This document shows positions 16,683-26,206 of a DNA stretch of 64,000 nt, in pieces. The DNA comes from Neisseriaceae bacterium TC5R-5 (GTDB lineage: Bacteria; Pseudomonadota; Gammaproteobacteria; Burkholderiales; Chromobacteriaceae). Numbering within the stretch: position 1 is the first letter of the stretch; each line of letters begins with the position of its first letter. The DNA lies in the NCBI GenBank assembly GCA_020830965.2, contig JACCFC020000001.1:189500-253499 (forward strand), written 5' to 3'. The position numbers were made by a program, and so were the translations under genes. A model generated the notes under the pieces. That model did no database searches. It was not told where the DNA came from and saw only the letters and a program-made list of their open reading frames with translations.

Positions 16683-18002
16683 TTATTTAGCCAGAATGCG
16701 ATGGCGCCAGTCCTCGGCGCGGGTTTTCAGAGCGGACTCATCCAAGGTGCTCAACTGGCGGTCTTGCAGCAGGGTGCGACCATTTACCCAGGCATGGCTC
16801 ACTTGTTCGCGGCCAGCGGCGTAGACCACATGTGAGATAGGGTCAAATGTCGGTGCCGTCTCCAGCGCGGATAAATCAATGGCGATCAAATCGGCCTGCT
16901 TGCCCTTAGTGACCGAGCCCACCTTGTCCTCAATACCCAAAGCACGTGCCCCGTTGAGGGTAGCCATACGGATGGCGGTGGCGGCGGGGACGGCGGTTGG
17001 TTCCAGGCTGCCCACCTTGGCCAGCAAGGCCGCCAGACGCATATCGGATAACATATCCAGCTTGTTATTCGACGCGGCACCATCGGTACCTAGCCCGACA
17101 GTGATACCGGCTGCCAGCATTTTCGGAATAGGGGCAATGCCGGAAGCCAGCTTCATATTGGAAGCCGGATTGTGCGCAATTGAGATGCCATGCTTGGCCG
17201 CCAGCTCAATTTCCGCATCATTCAAATGCACCATGTGAGCGGCAATCAAGCGTGGTGATAACAGTCCTAGCTGCTGCAGGCGCGCCAGGGGCCGTTGATG
17301 GTGTTCTGTTACGCTATTGCTGACTTCCTCGGCGGTTTCGTGAATATGGCAGTGGATCAGCATGTCTTCCTGCTCTGCCAAGGTCACGATTTTGCTGAAA
17401 GTGGCGTCGGATACGGTGTAAGGTGCGTGTGGGGCTAGTGTGAAAGTAATCAGTTCCTCCCCCAGAAATTCACGCCGTTCAGCTAATGACTTACTGATGT
17501 AATCATCCGCATGGCTGGCGTAATTAGTGGGGAATTCCAGAATAGAACAGCCGACAAAAGTACGCATGCCGGAAGCCAGGCCGGCGCGTGCCATCGCTCC
17601 ATGATAAAAATACATATCGTTAATGGTCGTGGTGCCGCCGCGAATCATCTCCCCCATCGCCAGCAAGGCGCCATCAAATACAAAGCCATCCTGAACGTGC
17701 TTGCCCTCTGCTGGCCAGATATGATTGGTGAGCCAGTCCATCAGGGCTTTATCGTCGGCCAGGCCGCGTAGCAGGGTCATTGCCGAGTGGCCATGCAGAT
17801 TGATCAAACCGGGCATTAACACGTGGTTGGCCAGTTCAATATGTTCATCGGCCTGCCAGTTCACTGTCTGCGCGGTGGGGGCGATCTCGGCAATTCGCCC
17901 GTTTTTTAATGCAATAGTATGGTTTTCCAGCACTTCACCGTCGTTCTCAACCGTAATGATCCAGCGAGCACTAATGATTTTGTCGTAATGAGGGGTAGAC
18001 AT
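16683..18002 (-). CDS. mtaD: 5-methylthioadenosine/S-adenosylhomocysteine deaminase
   Basis: A 439-residue amidohydrolase of the TRZ/ATZ family. Metal-site motifs are visible: LMPGLINLHGHSAM (HxH), HCHIHET, AAHMVHLND and GTDGAASNN. The MtaD group deaminates methylthioadenosine and S-adenosylhomocysteine to the inosine forms, in SAM by-product salvage. Pairing with ubiG makes sense, since UbiG generates S-adenosylhomocysteine. Exact substrate preference cannot be read from sequence. ATG start at 18002. It marks the right-hand core boundary before the accessory segment. Confidence 0.9.
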   Translation of the reverse strand: MSTPHYDKIISARWIITVENDGEVLENHTIALKNGRIAEIAPTAQTVNWQADEHIELANHVLMPGLINLHGHSAMTLLRGLADDKALMDWLTNHIWPAEGKHVQDGFVFDGALLAMGEMIRGGTTTINDMYFYHGAMARAGLASGMRTFVGCSILEFPTNYASHADDYISKSLAERREFLGEELITFTLAPHAPYTVSDATFSKIVTLAEQEDMLIHCHIHETAEEVSNSVTEHHQRPLARLQQLGLLSPRLIAAHMVHLNDAEIELAAKHGISIAHNPASNMKLASGIAPIPKMLAAGITVGLGTDGAASNNKLDMLSDMRLAALLAKVGSLEPTAVPAATAIRMATLNGARALGIEDKVGSVTKGKQADLIAIDLSALETAPTFDPISHVVYAAGREQVSHAWVNGRTLLQDRQLSTLDESALKTRAEDWRHRILAK

Positions 18003-18563
18003 AAGGCAGTCCTGAGGGCGGATGTAAAATGCTGCTGATTGTAGGAGTTGATCAGAAAAGCAAGACGCAGCGCTAAAATCAACAGCTTAAATTCATGATT
18101 TTTTAAACCTACTCTAAAACCTGCGCTGAGGGTTTGATGAGCATTCCAACCCTAACTCCCTCGCCCACAGCGCGCCCAGCATAGCGTCAATCCCCGGTTT
18201 TGTCATCTTATCCTTCGCGAAGTCAAAATCCGAAAAAACTCTCCGCCACCACCAGATTTTCACCCCCTAGACTATATGAATCTCGCTTTTGTCAGAATGC
18301 CGGGTGCTCCAGGTTTCGGCAACTACTGACCAAAGTCAAAGGGACGCCCCCGGCAGGGATTCGCACCGCTGTACCCAAAGTGGAGCAGGTGCTGACAGAA
18401 AAACGCGGTGTGTTCAAAGTGGCGATTGTAGAAGTGCGAGCGTAAATAGCTATTTTGAATTATTAAGGTCTGAAAATTATCGCTTTTATCATAAAATCGA
18501 TGTTCGTTTCATTTTTCCATTGATAAAATAGGCCATTCGCTAAAGTCATGAAAAGAAAAAGCC
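18003..18563. other. Gene-poor junction with coding remnants
   Basis: A 561-bp stretch between mtaD and the DUF6904-like gene. It contains a frameshifted minus-strand coding remnant (18114-18290), and a plus-strand open frame ending at 18445 whose last ~35 residues (VKGTPPAGIRTAVPKVEQ onward) look protein-like but have no plausible start. From about 18450 to 18530 it is AT-rich and probably holds the promoter of the gene at 18564. It looks like decayed accessory DNA. Confidence 0.4.
18114..18290 (-). pseudogene. Frameshifted coding remnant, unknown family
   Basis: On the minus strand one frame reads SLGGENLVVAES and breaks. The next frame continues SDFDFAKDKMTKPGIDAM and ALWARELGLE to a TAG at 18114-18116. 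The two join smoothly if one base is removed from the homopolymer at 18233-18238, so a single frameshift is the simplest reading. I cannot name the family, and no start is visible before a stop about 20 codons upstream. A GTG at 18263 opens the downstream part as a 49-residue frame, so a real short gene is the alternative. Confidence 0.3.
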
Positions 18564-19235
18564 ATGCTGGAACTCCAACTGACGCCACGCCATGCGGGGC
18601 TCTATCTATGGGGAGATTTTGCGGCACTGGAAAGTCTGTATCGCTTTATCCATCACGTTCTCAGAGAAAGCAGCCATATCGAGGACAAGCGGGGCTTTGT
18701 GCTGAATCTGGCCGACGATATATGCAGAGCGCTTAATCATCAGGATGACGATAGATACCGTATCCGTTTTGATGACGACAACCATCCTACCCGCTTTAAA
18801 GATGAGCGTTCCCGCGTCTATGGCTTGCCTGCCCTGTGGCCGATGTTGCTGACCCAGCTTGGCTTACTACGTTATGGCATGGCTTTTATGCCCACGAACA
18901 AGCTTGACCAAGCCATCATGTTCGAACTGGAATATATCGTCGAGCGCGGCTTACGGGCAGCGATACCGATCATGGCTGACGAGGTGCTATACAGTGTAGG
19001 CTGCATTGGCGGCACCGCTTACACGCATATTGACTATGTGATTGACAGTCGCTGCCGGTATTTTGTCGGGTTATCCGCTGACGAACGTTTAAGAACCCTG
19101 CCCAGCCTGATGAAGACGTTTGACCCTGGCTATGTGTATGGGCCAGACACGCCGGAGGCCATCAGAACTGGGCGGTTTCCAGTCAATGCCTTTGCCTATG
19201 GCAAGCGGGTGACGTGGCCCGACTTTGAATGGTAG
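18564..19235 (+). CDS. DUF6904-like protein
   Basis: A 223-residue cytosolic protein without signal peptide or membrane segment. The opening MLELQLTPRHAGLYLWGDF and the spread of aromatic and acidic residues resemble the DUF6904 group as I remember it; this is not a firm assignment. Such proteins have no known reaction and tend to sit in accessory DNA. ATG start at 18564. The gene is alone, between decayed sequence and the terminator of the convergent ars operon. Immunity-like or house-keeping roles are both possible. Confidence 0.55.
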   Translation: MLELQLTPRHAGLYLWGDFAALESLYRFIHHVLRESSHIEDKRGFVLNLADDICRALNHQDDDRYRIRFDDDNHPTRFKDERSRVYGLPALWPMLLTQLGLLRYGMAFMPTNKLDQAIMFELEYIVERGLRAAIPIMADEVLYSVGCIGGTAYTHIDYVIDSRCRYFVGLSADERLRTLPSLMKTFDPGYVYGPDTPEAIRTGRFPVNAFAYGKRVTWPDFEW

Positions 19236-19254
19236 CGTGTTCCAGATTTAAATC

Positions 19255-19286
19255 AAAAAGAGGCAAATCTTTAGGAGATTTGCCTC
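19255..19286 (-). terminator. ars operon terminator
   Basis: An 11-bp perfect stem (19260-19270 with 19276-19286) and 5-base loop. On the minus strand it is followed by TTTTT from the A-run at 19255-19259. It lies about 70 bp beyond arsH. Confidence 0.8.
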
Positions 19287-19356
19287 GTATTGCAGAACAT
19301 TTCAGTGCACTCTAGATAATCTATGTGGTAACGAGAGACGATTTGAACGGTAGCAG

Positions 19357-20079
19357 TCAGGTGTTGCTTTGCTTCATTCTGGCGGATAAAGCCGCAGCGC
19401 TCTCTTTGCGCTCGCTGTAACGATCCGTCAAATAGTCCGAATTACCCCGGATAAGCAAGGTGAATTTCAGTAGTTCTTCCATCACATCAACGATGCGATC
19501 ATAGTAGGGCGAAGGTTTCATGCGCCCTGCTTCATCAAACTCCTGCCAGGCTTTTGCCACCGATGATTGATTGGGGATCGTCACCATCCTCATCCAACGC
19601 CCCAGAATGCGCATCTGGTTAACCGCATTGAAGGACTGAGAGCCGCCACTAACCTGCATAATGGCCAGTGTTTTACCTTGGGAAGGACGAAGTGCCCCTT
19701 CTGCTAAGGGTATCCAGTCAATCTGGGCCTTCATAATCCCCGTCATCGCTCCGTGGCGTTCCGGTGAGCACCACACCATCCCTTCCGACCATCGAACCAG
19801 CTCGCGTAAGGCTTGAACTTTGGGGTGAGTATCTGGAGCATCATCGGGTAGTGGTAAGCCAGATGGATTGAAGATACGCACCTCCGCTCCCATTGCCTGT
19901 AGCAGATAGCTCGCTTCTTCTGTCACCAGTCGGCTATAAGAACGCTCGCGTACCGAACCGTAAAGCATCAAAATTCTAGGTGGATGCGGGATGTTTGTAA
20001 CATTAAAACGGTGTGCTGAAATATCGGTATCGAAAAGGCTGACTTCCGCGAGATGCTTTTTATCATCATGATTATTCAT
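19357..20079 (-). CDS. arsH: Arsenical resistance protein ArsH
   Basis: A 240-residue NADPH-dependent FMN reductase-fold protein. The phosphate-binding loop [15 protein letters not shown] and the flavin-contact segment [20 protein letters not shown] are diagnostic. ArsH oxidises trivalent organoarsenicals, protecting the cell from methylarsenite-type compounds. It overlaps the end of arsC by 4 bp (20076-20079), so translation is coupled, and it is the last gene of the arsR-arsB-arsC-arsH operon. Cytosolic; full length. Confidence 0.95.
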   Translation of the reverse strand: MNNHDDKKHLAEVSLFDTDISAHRFNVTNIPHPPRILMLYGSVRERSYSRLVTEEASYLLQAMGAEVRIFNPSGLPLPDDAPDTHPKVQALRELVRWSEGMVWCSPERHGAMTGIMKAQIDWIPLAEGALRPSQGKTLAIMQVSGGSQSFNAVNQMRILGRWMRMVTIPNQSSVAKAWQEFDEAGRMKPSPYYDRIVDVMEELLKFTLLIRGNSDYLTDRYSERKESAAALSARMKQSNT

Positions 20080-20504
20080 TTTGCCACCCGTTGCCCTTTT
20101 TCATCGATCACCTTCTCGCCATCTTCCTTGGTAAAAGCGTGCCGCTGTGGATCGGGCAGGATATCCAACACCCACTCAGAGGGACGGCAAAGTCGTGTGC
20201 CCAGTGGGGTGATCACAATCGGTCGATTAATCAGAAGCGGCTGTGCCAGCATGGCATTGAGTAATACCTCATCACTCAAGCTCTCTTCTGCTAGCCCCAT
20301 CTGCTCATAAGGCTCAACATTTTTTCGTAACAATGCCCGTACGGAGATACCCATGTCTGTAATGAGTTTGATGAGTTCATCACGGGATGGAGGCGTTTCA
20401 AGATAAAGGATAATCGTCGGCTCTACTCCGCTATTACGGATTAACGCCAGCGTGTTACGCGATGTGCCACAGGTTGGGTTGTGATAAATAGTGATTGCCG
20501 TCAT
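20076..20504 (-). CDS. arsC: Glutaredoxin-type arsenate reductase ArsC
   Basis: A 142-residue enzyme that reduces arsenate to arsenite with glutathione and glutaredoxin. The catalytic Cys12 sits in [14 protein letters not shown], and the oxyanion-binding arginines are present around VRALLRKN and [16 protein letters not shown]. This is the E. coli plasmid R773 type, not the thioredoxin-coupled LMW-phosphatase type. It follows arsB by 28 bp and overlaps arsH. Arsenite produced here is the substrate of ArsB. Confidence 0.96.
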   Translation of the reverse strand: MTAITIYHNPTCGTSRNTLALIRNSGVEPTIILYLETPPSRDELIKLITDMGISVRALLRKNVEPYEQMGLAEESLSDEVLLNAMLAQPLLINRPIVITPLGTRLCRPSEWVLDILPDPQRHAFTKEDGEKVIDEKGQRVAK

Positions 20505-20532
20505 AACATTCTCTTTTCAGATGAAGGGGGAC

Positions 20533-21816
20533 TTAAACAGATAAGCGGATAGCCAAAGCGGCCAACGTGACCAATAACACCGGTATGGTCATCACCATGC
20601 CAACACGGAAGTAATACCCCCACGATATGGCAATGTTTTTCTGTGCCAACACATGAAGCCAAAGTAAAGTGGCTAGGCTGCCAATCGGCGTGATCTTGGG
20701 CCCCAGATCACAGCCAATAATGTTGGCATACACCATGGCCGTTTTAATCACGCCTGTTGCCGTACTACCATCAATCGATAGCGCGCCGATGAGCACCGTG
20801 GGCATATTATTCATTAGCGATGACAGAAACGCGGTCAGAAAGCCTGTTCCGAGAGCCGCTCCCCATATACCCATGCTGGCAAATTGATTCAGCATGATTG
20901 AAATGACTGCCGTCAGTCCGGCATTGTGCAGGCCATACACCACCAGATACATACCCAAAGAGAAGATAACAATCTGCCATGGCGCGCCTTTGAGCACCTT
21001 GCGGGTATCTATTACTCGACTACGACGGGCAACCGACCACAGAATGAATGCCGCCAGCGCGGCCACCAGACTGACCGGGACACCCAAAGGTTCAAGGGCA
21101 AAAAAACCTAGCAAGAGTAAAACCAATACCACCCACCCGGTTTGAAAGGTTTTCAGATCGCGGATGGCTTCACTTGGCACTTTTAATTTATTGACGTCAT
21201 AGCTGGCGGGAATGTCTTTGCGGAAAAATAAATGCAGCATTAGCAGTGAAGCGATGATGCTGGCGATATTCACGGGCACCATCACGGCGGCATAGTCATT
21301 GAAGCCCAGTTTGAAGAAGTCAGCGGAAACAATATTGACCAGATTAGACACGATCAAGGGCAAACTGGCCGCATCAGCGATAAAGCCCGCAGCCATAACA
21401 AATGCCAGTGTGGCACCACGGCTGAAACCTAAAGCCAACAGCATCGCTATTACGATAGGGGTTAAAATCAGTGCCGCGCCATCATTGGCAAACAGAGCAG
21501 AGACTGAAGCGCCTAACAATATAATCCAGGTAAATAGTAGTCGACCTTTACCATTGCCCCAACGCGAGACATGCAGGGCAACCCATTCAAAAAAGCCAGA
21601 CTCATCCAATAGCAGGCTGATGATGATCAGAGCGATAAAAGCAGCCGTCGCATTCCAGACGATCTGCCAGACTACAGCGATATCACCGATATGCACCACC
21701 CCGGTGAGCAATGCCAGAACGGCCCCGATAGACGCACTCCAGCCTATTCCCAAACCTTTGGGTTGCGTAATCACCAGTACAAGCGTTAAAAGAAAAATCA
21801 TCAAGGCTAGCCACAT
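20533..21816 (-). CDS. arsB: Arsenite efflux pump ArsB
   Basis: A 427-residue inner-membrane transporter with about 12 hydrophobic segments. It carries the ArsB signatures [36 protein letters not shown] and [13 protein letters not shown], and ends within a final helix. It exports arsenite or antimonite driven by membrane potential; no arsA ATPase gene is present, so it should work as a secondary carrier. It lies about 50 bp after arsR and 28 bp before arsC. Confidence 0.96.
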   Translation of the reverse strand: MWLALMIFLLTLVLVITQPKGLGIGWSASIGAVLALLTGVVHIGDIAVVWQIVWNATAAFIALIIISLLLDESGFFEWVALHVSRWGNGKGRLLFTWIILLGASVSALFANDGAALILTPIVIAMLLALGFSRGATLAFVMAAGFIADAASLPLIVSNLVNIVSADFFKLGFNDYAAVMVPVNIASIIASLLMLHLFFRKDIPASYDVNKLKVPSEAIRDLKTFQTGWVVLVLLLLGFFALEPLGVPVSLVAALAAFILWSVARRSRVIDTRKVLKGAPWQIVIFSLGMYLVVYGLHNAGLTAVISIMLNQFASMGIWGAALGTGFLTAFLSSLMNNMPTVLIGALSIDGSTATGVIKTAMVYANIIGCDLGPKITPIGSLATLLWLHVLAQKNIAISWGYYFRVGMVMTIPVLLVTLAALAIRLSV

Positions 21817-21867
21817 AAATGCTCCTGAATATAAATATGTTTTTTCATATGTGTTTATATAAATTTT

Positions 21868-22227
21868 TTAGAGGTCGCAACAACGGGCTTTGCCGTCAGA
21901 AGCTGTATTCATCTGTTGTAAGCGCTGCTTCAATTGCCGGATTTCTTCGTACTGACATAAGTAAGATTGTTCCAGGACATTAGCTGCCCAAACTGGCATC
22001 TGTGGGGAGAGGCGATAATAAATCCATTTTCCTTCACGGCGGTCTGAAAGCAATTCGACACCGCGTAACATGGCCAGATGGCGTGATGTTTTAGGCTGTG
22101 ACTCTTGGAGCGCGATGGAAATATCGCAGACACAAAGCTCGCCGACTTCGCGTAGCAAGAGCATGATGTTTAAACGGGTCTCATCTGATAGAGACTTGAA
22201 AAGTTGCAGCGGGCTAAGGTAAGCCAT
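21868..22227 (-). CDS. arsR: ArsR family arsenite-responsive repressor
   Basis: A 119-residue winged-helix repressor. The metal-sensing pair is in ELCVCDI, as in classic ArsR, and the recognition helix region is QPKTSRHLAMLRGVELL. A C-terminal RCCDL adds two more Cys that might also bind As(III). Start at the ATG at 22227, with GAGG 5 bases upstream; the TTG before it is less likely. First gene of arsRBCH, with the operator-promoter directly upstream, so it should repress its own operon until arsenite binds. Confidence 0.95.
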   Translation of the reverse strand: MAYLSPLQLFKSLSDETRLNIMLLLREVGELCVCDISIALQESQPKTSRHLAMLRGVELLSDRREGKWIYYRLSPQMPVWAANVLEQSYLCQYEEIRQLKQRLQQMNTASDGKARCCDL

Positions 22228-22254
22228 CAATACCTCAATTCATTTCGTTAAATC

Positions 22255-22312
22255 ATCATACTCACTAGACAAACTTTGTCAATAACACATGCATAAAAAC
22301 GAATGTGTTATT
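22255..22312 (-). promoter_or_regulatory. ars promoter with operator palindromes
   Basis: On the minus strand TTGACA (22277-22282) and TATGAT (22255-22260) are separated by 16 bases, a good sigma-70 promoter for arsR. A palindrome GACAAA-N-TTTGTC (22268-22280) overlaps the -35 box and spacer. Just upstream is a second inverted repeat, AATAACACAT with ATGTGTTATT (22281-22290 and 22303-22312). The first is well placed to be the ArsR operator; the second could be an activator or second operator site. Confidence 0.7.
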
Positions 22313-22494
22313 TAAAAACACTCGTACCTTTGTCATGTCTGACGCTGACCCTATTCGCGGTAAAGCCGAATTTCGATGGCTAATCCCGCCCGGGCACGAG
22401 CATGCGCCGCTGGAAGTTGGCTTTAAGGTTTTGAATAGGTGTCGGGCCGTCAAGAAAACTCAGTGTTTCACTGTCGCTCTTGCTGGCGGATGGG

Positions 22495-22523
22495 GTGACG
22501 CTGACAGGAGACAAGGCTACAAT
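22495..22523 (+). promoter_or_regulatory. Candidate thyA promoter
   Basis: GTGACG (22495-22500) and TACAAT (22518-22523) with a 17-base spacer, ending 31 bp before the thyA ATG. The preceding 180 bp of open-looking GC-rich sequence (22313-22494) contains no gene I can support. Confidence 0.45.
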
Positions 22524-22554
22524 CGGCGAACTTAAAATTTGCTGGGAAAACAAA

Positions 22555-23349
22555 ATGCAAGCGTATCTGGATTTGATGCAGCATGTGCTCAGTCACGGTC
22601 ACGATAAGGCGGATCGCACCGGTACCGGCACGCGCTCTGTCTTTGGCTATCAAATGCGTTTTGACCTGCAGCAGGGCTTTCCGCTGGTGACGACCAAGAA
22701 ATGTCATTTGCGTTCTATTGTGCATGAGCTGCTATGGTTTTTGTCCGGGGCGACCAATATTCGTGCTCTGCAACAGCAGGGAGTGTCGATCTGGGATGAG
22801 TGGGCGGATGAGAACGGCGAGTTGGGCCCGGTATATGGTTATCAGTGGCGTAGTTGGCCGGCCCCGGATGGCCGCCATATTGATCAGATCAGCCAAGTTG
22901 TCGAGATGATTAAACGCAATCCGGATTCGCGGCGGCTGATTGTGTCGGCGTGGAATCCGGCGCTAGTGGATGAAATGGCCTTGCCGCCCTGTCATTGCCT
23001 GTTCCAGTTTTATGTGGCCGACGGCAAGTTATCCTGTCAGTTGTATCAGCGTTCTGCTGACATCTTCCTAGGGGTGCCATTCAATATTGCCAGTTATGCC
23101 TTGCTGACGATGATGGTGGCGCAGGTGTGCCATCTGCAGCCGGGGGAGTTCGTTCATACACTGGGCGATGCTCATCTGTACAGCAATCATCTGGAGCAGG
23201 CCCGCTTGCAATTGACGCGCCAGCCCCGCGCTTTGCCCACCATGCAGATCAATCCTGAAGTGCAGGATATTTTCGCTTTCAAGTTTGAGGATTTCACGCT
23301 GCAAGCTTACGACCCGCATCCGCATATCAAGGCGGCGGTGGCGATATGA
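22555..23349 (+). CDS. thyA: Thymidylate synthase
   Basis: A 264-residue enzyme, the same length as E. coli ThyA, methylating dUMP to dTMP with methylene-tetrahydrofolate. The nucleophile Cys146 lies in [24 protein letters not shown] and the [20 protein letters not shown] segment are family signatures. Start at the ATG at 22555 with GGGA upstream; codons further upstream are open but not family-like. Its stop overlaps the folA start by 4 bp, which fits metabolic coupling, because ThyA produces the dihydrofolate that FolA recycles. Confidence 0.98.
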   Translation: MQAYLDLMQHVLSHGHDKADRTGTGTRSVFGYQMRFDLQQGFPLVTTKKCHLRSIVHELLWFLSGATNIRALQQQGVSIWDEWADENGELGPVYGYQWRSWPAPDGRHIDQISQVVEMIKRNPDSRRLIVSAWNPALVDEMALPPCHCLFQFYVADGKLSCQLYQRSADIFLGVPFNIASYALLTMMVAQVCHLQPGEFVHTLGDAHLYSNHLEQARLQLTRQPRALPTMQINPEVQDIFAFKFEDFTLQAYDPHPHIKAAVAI

Positions 23350-23831
23350 AACCCACTCTCACCCTGGTGGCAGCGCTGGCGGCTAATCGCATTATCGGTG
23401 TCAACAATCGTCTGCCTTGGCATTTGCCGGAAGACTTGCAGCATTTCAAGGCGCTTACGCTGGGTAAGCCTATCATCATGGGTCGTAAGACTTGGGACTC
23501 CATCGGCAAGCCCTTGCCCGGGCGGCGCAATATCGTGGTGACACGTCAGCAAGACTGGCAGGCTCTCGGGGCTGAGGTTGCGCACTCTCTGCCGCAAGCC
23601 TTAAGCCTGGCCGGGGTGGTGGAGGAGGTGTGCCTGATTGGTGGGGCCGATTTATACCGTCAGGCACTGGCCATGGCCGATGTTTTACAACTGACCGAAT
23701 TGGCTGCTGCCTATGAGGGCGATGCTTATTTTCCTGAATGGCGTGCCAGTGAGTGGCGTGAAGTGGCGCGTGTGCCTCATATCAGCGCTACCGGCCTGGC
23801 TTATGCCTTTGTCCAATATCAGCGGGTGTGA
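23346..23831 (+). CDS. folA: Dihydrofolate reductase
   Basis: A 161-residue enzyme reducing dihydrofolate with NADPH; the target of trimethoprim. Features: [25 protein letters not shown] (substrate and Met20-loop region, in which the acidic residue after LPE is present), [12 protein letters not shown], and the glycine pair in [10 protein letters not shown]. It overlaps thyA by 4 bp and is followed 7 bp later by the ACT-domain gene, so this is one operon. Normal length. Confidence 0.97.
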   Translation: MKPTLTLVAALAANRIIGVNNRLPWHLPEDLQHFKALTLGKPIIMGRKTWDSIGKPLPGRRNIVVTRQQDWQALGAEVAHSLPQALSLAGVVEEVCLIGGADLYRQALAMADVLQLTELAAAYEGDAYFPEWRASEWREVARVPHISATGLAYAFVQYQRV

Positions 23832-23838
23832 CAAGACG

Positions 23839-24258
23839 ATGAGCGGGATAAGCGATTTAAATCAATTGCTGGCTAGCATGGAACCGCAACTGGCTAGTAC
23901 GCCTTATGTATTTTGTTCCTTATCAGAGCAACAACTGGCGGCTTATAGCGATTTACAGCCGCTGGCGAGTTTTCGCGAGCGTGAGGGCATGAGCTTGATT
24001 GTGTCGCAAGCAGAGGCGCAACGTTGTCGTATTGCGTTTGCGGCGGTGTTTCAGGCGATTACGCTCAGTGTGCATTCGAGCCTGGAGGCCGTGGGCCTGA
24101 CGGCTGCAGTGGCCAGCAAGCTGGCTGAGTATCAGGTCAGTGCCAATGTGGTAGCCGCTTACTATCACGACCATATTTTTGTACCGCAGGCCAAGGCAAC
24201 GCTGGCGATGCAGGCCTTGCGTGAATTGCAGCAGCAAGCGCGCGAGGCACTCGCATGA
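23839..24258 (+). CDS. ACT-domain protein of the DUF2241/COG3602 type
   Basis: A 139-residue protein starting at the ATG at 23839 (MSGISDLNQLLASMEPQL); earlier in-frame codons lie inside folA. The pattern TPYVFCSL..., REREGMSLIV and a C-terminal ACT-like half (VGLTAAVASKLAEYQVSANVVAAYYHDH) matches the small family annotated as ACT domain-containing, DUF2241. ACT domains usually bind amino acids or small ligands; the ligand here is unknown. It overlaps the selB start by 4 bp. Cytosolic. Confidence 0.8.
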   Translation: MSGISDLNQLLASMEPQLASTPYVFCSLSEQQLAAYSDLQPLASFREREGMSLIVSQAEAQRCRIAFAAVFQAITLSVHSSLEAVGLTAAVASKLAEYQVSANVVAAYYHDHIFVPQAKATLAMQALRELQQQAREALA

Positions 24259-26132
24259 TTATTGCCACTGCTGGCCATGTTGATCACGGCAAAACGTCCT
24301 TATTACGCGCACTGACTGGGATCGATGCTGACCGGCTACCGGAAGAAAAAAAGCGTGGCATGACGATTGATCTGGGCTACGCCTACTTGTCGCTGACAGA
24401 TGGTCGAACGCTGGGCTTTATTGATGTACCCGGGCACGAACGGTTTTTGAGCAATATGCTGGCCGGCGTGGGTGGTGTGCGTCATGCGCTGCTGGTGGTG
24501 GCCGCCGACGATGGCATCATGCCGCAAACGCGGGAACATCTGGCCATCCTGCAATTGCTGGGCATGCACAGCATAACGGTGGCTATTAGCAAGGCTGATC
24601 TGGTTGATGGAGAGCACCTGGCGCAGTTGGAGGCTGATTTGCAAGCCGAATTGGCGCGTTATGCTTTGCCCGCCAGTGCCTGCTTTGCGGTGTCCAGCTT
24701 CAGCGGGCAGGGAGTGCCGGCTTTACGTGAGCATTTGCAGCAACTGGCTAGTCAGCCAGCTAAGTTGCAACGTTTTCGTCTGTCGATTGATCGTGCTTTT
24801 ACCCTTAGCGGTGCCGGGCTGGTGGTGACGGGTACGGCCTTAGGCGGTGAAGTCAAGTTGGGCGATATGCTGTGGTTGACCGGAAAGAACTGTGTGATGC
24901 GGGTGCGTGGTCTGCATGTGCAGAATCAGGCGGCAGAATCCGGTCAGGCCGGGCAGCGCATTGCCTTGAATCTGGTGGGCGAGGCGGGTAAGGCGGATAT
25001 CCGGCGTGGAGACTGGTTGTTACAGCAGGCACCGCCAGCGCTTGGCACACGTATCAGTATACAACTGCAGTTAAGCCCGACGCTGGCTGGCAAGGTGCAC
25101 CATTGGCAAGCGGTGCATATTCATCATGCGGCCAGCCATAGTACCGGTCACTTGGTGTTGCTGAGCAAATCAGAGCTGTCGGCTGGGGAAAGCACTGTGG
25201 CGGAGTTGAGCCTGGATCAGCCCTTATACCTGGCAGAAGGAGATCGCTTGATTCTACGCGATGCCAGTGCTCGCCAGACATTAGGGGCCGCCAGCGTGCT
25301 AGAGCTACAGCCACCAACACGCGCCAAACGCCAGCCTGAGCGGCTACATTATCTGCAAGCACTCGCCACACTGAGCGATGCGGCCGCCAGTTTGCGCTGG
25401 CGTGCGCAACGACAAGCGGTGCATTTGCCTGCTTTTGCCTGGGCACAGCAGTTATTGGCTGAACCATTGGCGGTGCTGACAGCGGAGTGTGAGTTGATTG
25501 TCGCCGGTGAATTTGCCTATCTACCCGCACAATGGCAGCGCCTGAAACAGCAGGTGTTGGAGCGCTTAAGCCTTTTGCATCAACAGCAGCCGGATCAACT
25601 GGGTGCCAGTCGTGGCCGCTTGCAACGGCTGGCATTGCCTACGGAAAGCGAGGCGGCGGTAGCGCGTTTGCTGGATGAGCTGCTGGCCGCTGGTTTGCTA
25701 GTGAATAGTCGTGGTTGGCTACATCTGCCGGAACATGTGCTGGCTTTTGCACCGGATGAGCAAGCGCTATGGCAGCGATTACAAGTGTTTTTTCAGGACA
25801 GTATGCAGCCACAATGGGTACGTGAGCTGGCTGGCGGTTTAGCTGCGTCGGAAGATGAGGTGCGTGCTGTATTGCGTAAGGCGGTGCGCCTGGGGCATGT
25901 ACAGGCAGTGGTGCCGGATCGTTACTATAGCCATCATGCAGTGCAGGCAATGGCGGCGATGGTGCGGGAGCTGTGCCAGCAGCAGGGTTATGCCGAGGTG
26001 GCGGCTTTTCGTAATCAGATGGCTTGTGGGCGTAAGCTGGCGGTGCAAATTCTGGAGTATTTTGACCGTAGCGGTTTTACACGTCGCCTGGGTGATAAGC
26101 ACTTTATCCGTGATGGTCAGTTGTTTTCTTAG
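24255..26132 (+). CDS. selB: Selenocysteine-specific elongation factor SelB
   Basis: A 625-residue translational GTPase that carries Sec-tRNA to UGA codons marked by a SECIS element. The G domain has AGHVDHGKTSLLRALTG (G1), DVPGHERF (G3) and SKADL (G4); EF-Tu-like domains 2 and 3 follow, then four winged-helix modules in about the last 260 residues that bind the SECIS hairpin. The short start MIIATAGHVDHGKT is typical. It overlaps the ACT gene by 4 bp, placing it at the end of a thyA-folA operon, an unusual location. I see no selA, selC or selD in the window, so those must lie elsewhere. Confidence 0.95.
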   Translation: MIIATAGHVDHGKTSLLRALTGIDADRLPEEKKRGMTIDLGYAYLSLTDGRTLGFIDVPGHERFLSNMLAGVGGVRHALLVVAADDGIMPQTREHLAILQLLGMHSITVAISKADLVDGEHLAQLEADLQAELARYALPASACFAVSSFSGQGVPALREHLQQLASQPAKLQRFRLSIDRAFTLSGAGLVVTGTALGGEVKLGDMLWLTGKNCVMRVRGLHVQNQAAESGQAGQRIALNLVGEAGKADIRRGDWLLQQAPPALGTRISIQLQLSPTLAGKVHHWQAVHIHHAASHSTGHLVLLSKSELSAGESTVAELSLDQPLYLAEGDRLILRDASARQTLGAASVLELQPPTRAKRQPERLHYLQALATLSDAAASLRWRAQRQAVHLPAFAWAQQLLAEPLAVLTAECELIVAGEFAYLPAQWQRLKQQVLERLSLLHQQQPDQLGASRGRLQRLALPTESEAAVARLLDELLAAGLLVNSRGWLHLPEHVLAFAPDEQALWQRLQVFFQDSMQPQWVRELAGGLAASEDEVRAVLRKAVRLGHVQAVVPDRYYSHHAVQAMAAMVRELCQQQGYAEVAAFRNQMACGRKLAVQILEYFDRSGFTRRLGDKHFIRDGQLFS

Positions 26133-26206
26133 CTCATGTATGTGTACGCAGTTATCTTGTGGTAGCTTTGAGGTCGTGCTGGGAGTCTGTGTTGCGGAAT
26201 TAGGGG

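Noticed and set aside
18200-18445. 81-codon plus-strand ORF
   Set aside because: Only the last ~35 residues look protein-like, and the start portion is the reverse of the minus-strand remnant; treated as decayed DNA.
22305-22535. 76-codon plus-strand ORF between arsR and thyA
   Set aside because: Overlaps the ars operator and the thyA promoter and shows no recognisable domain.
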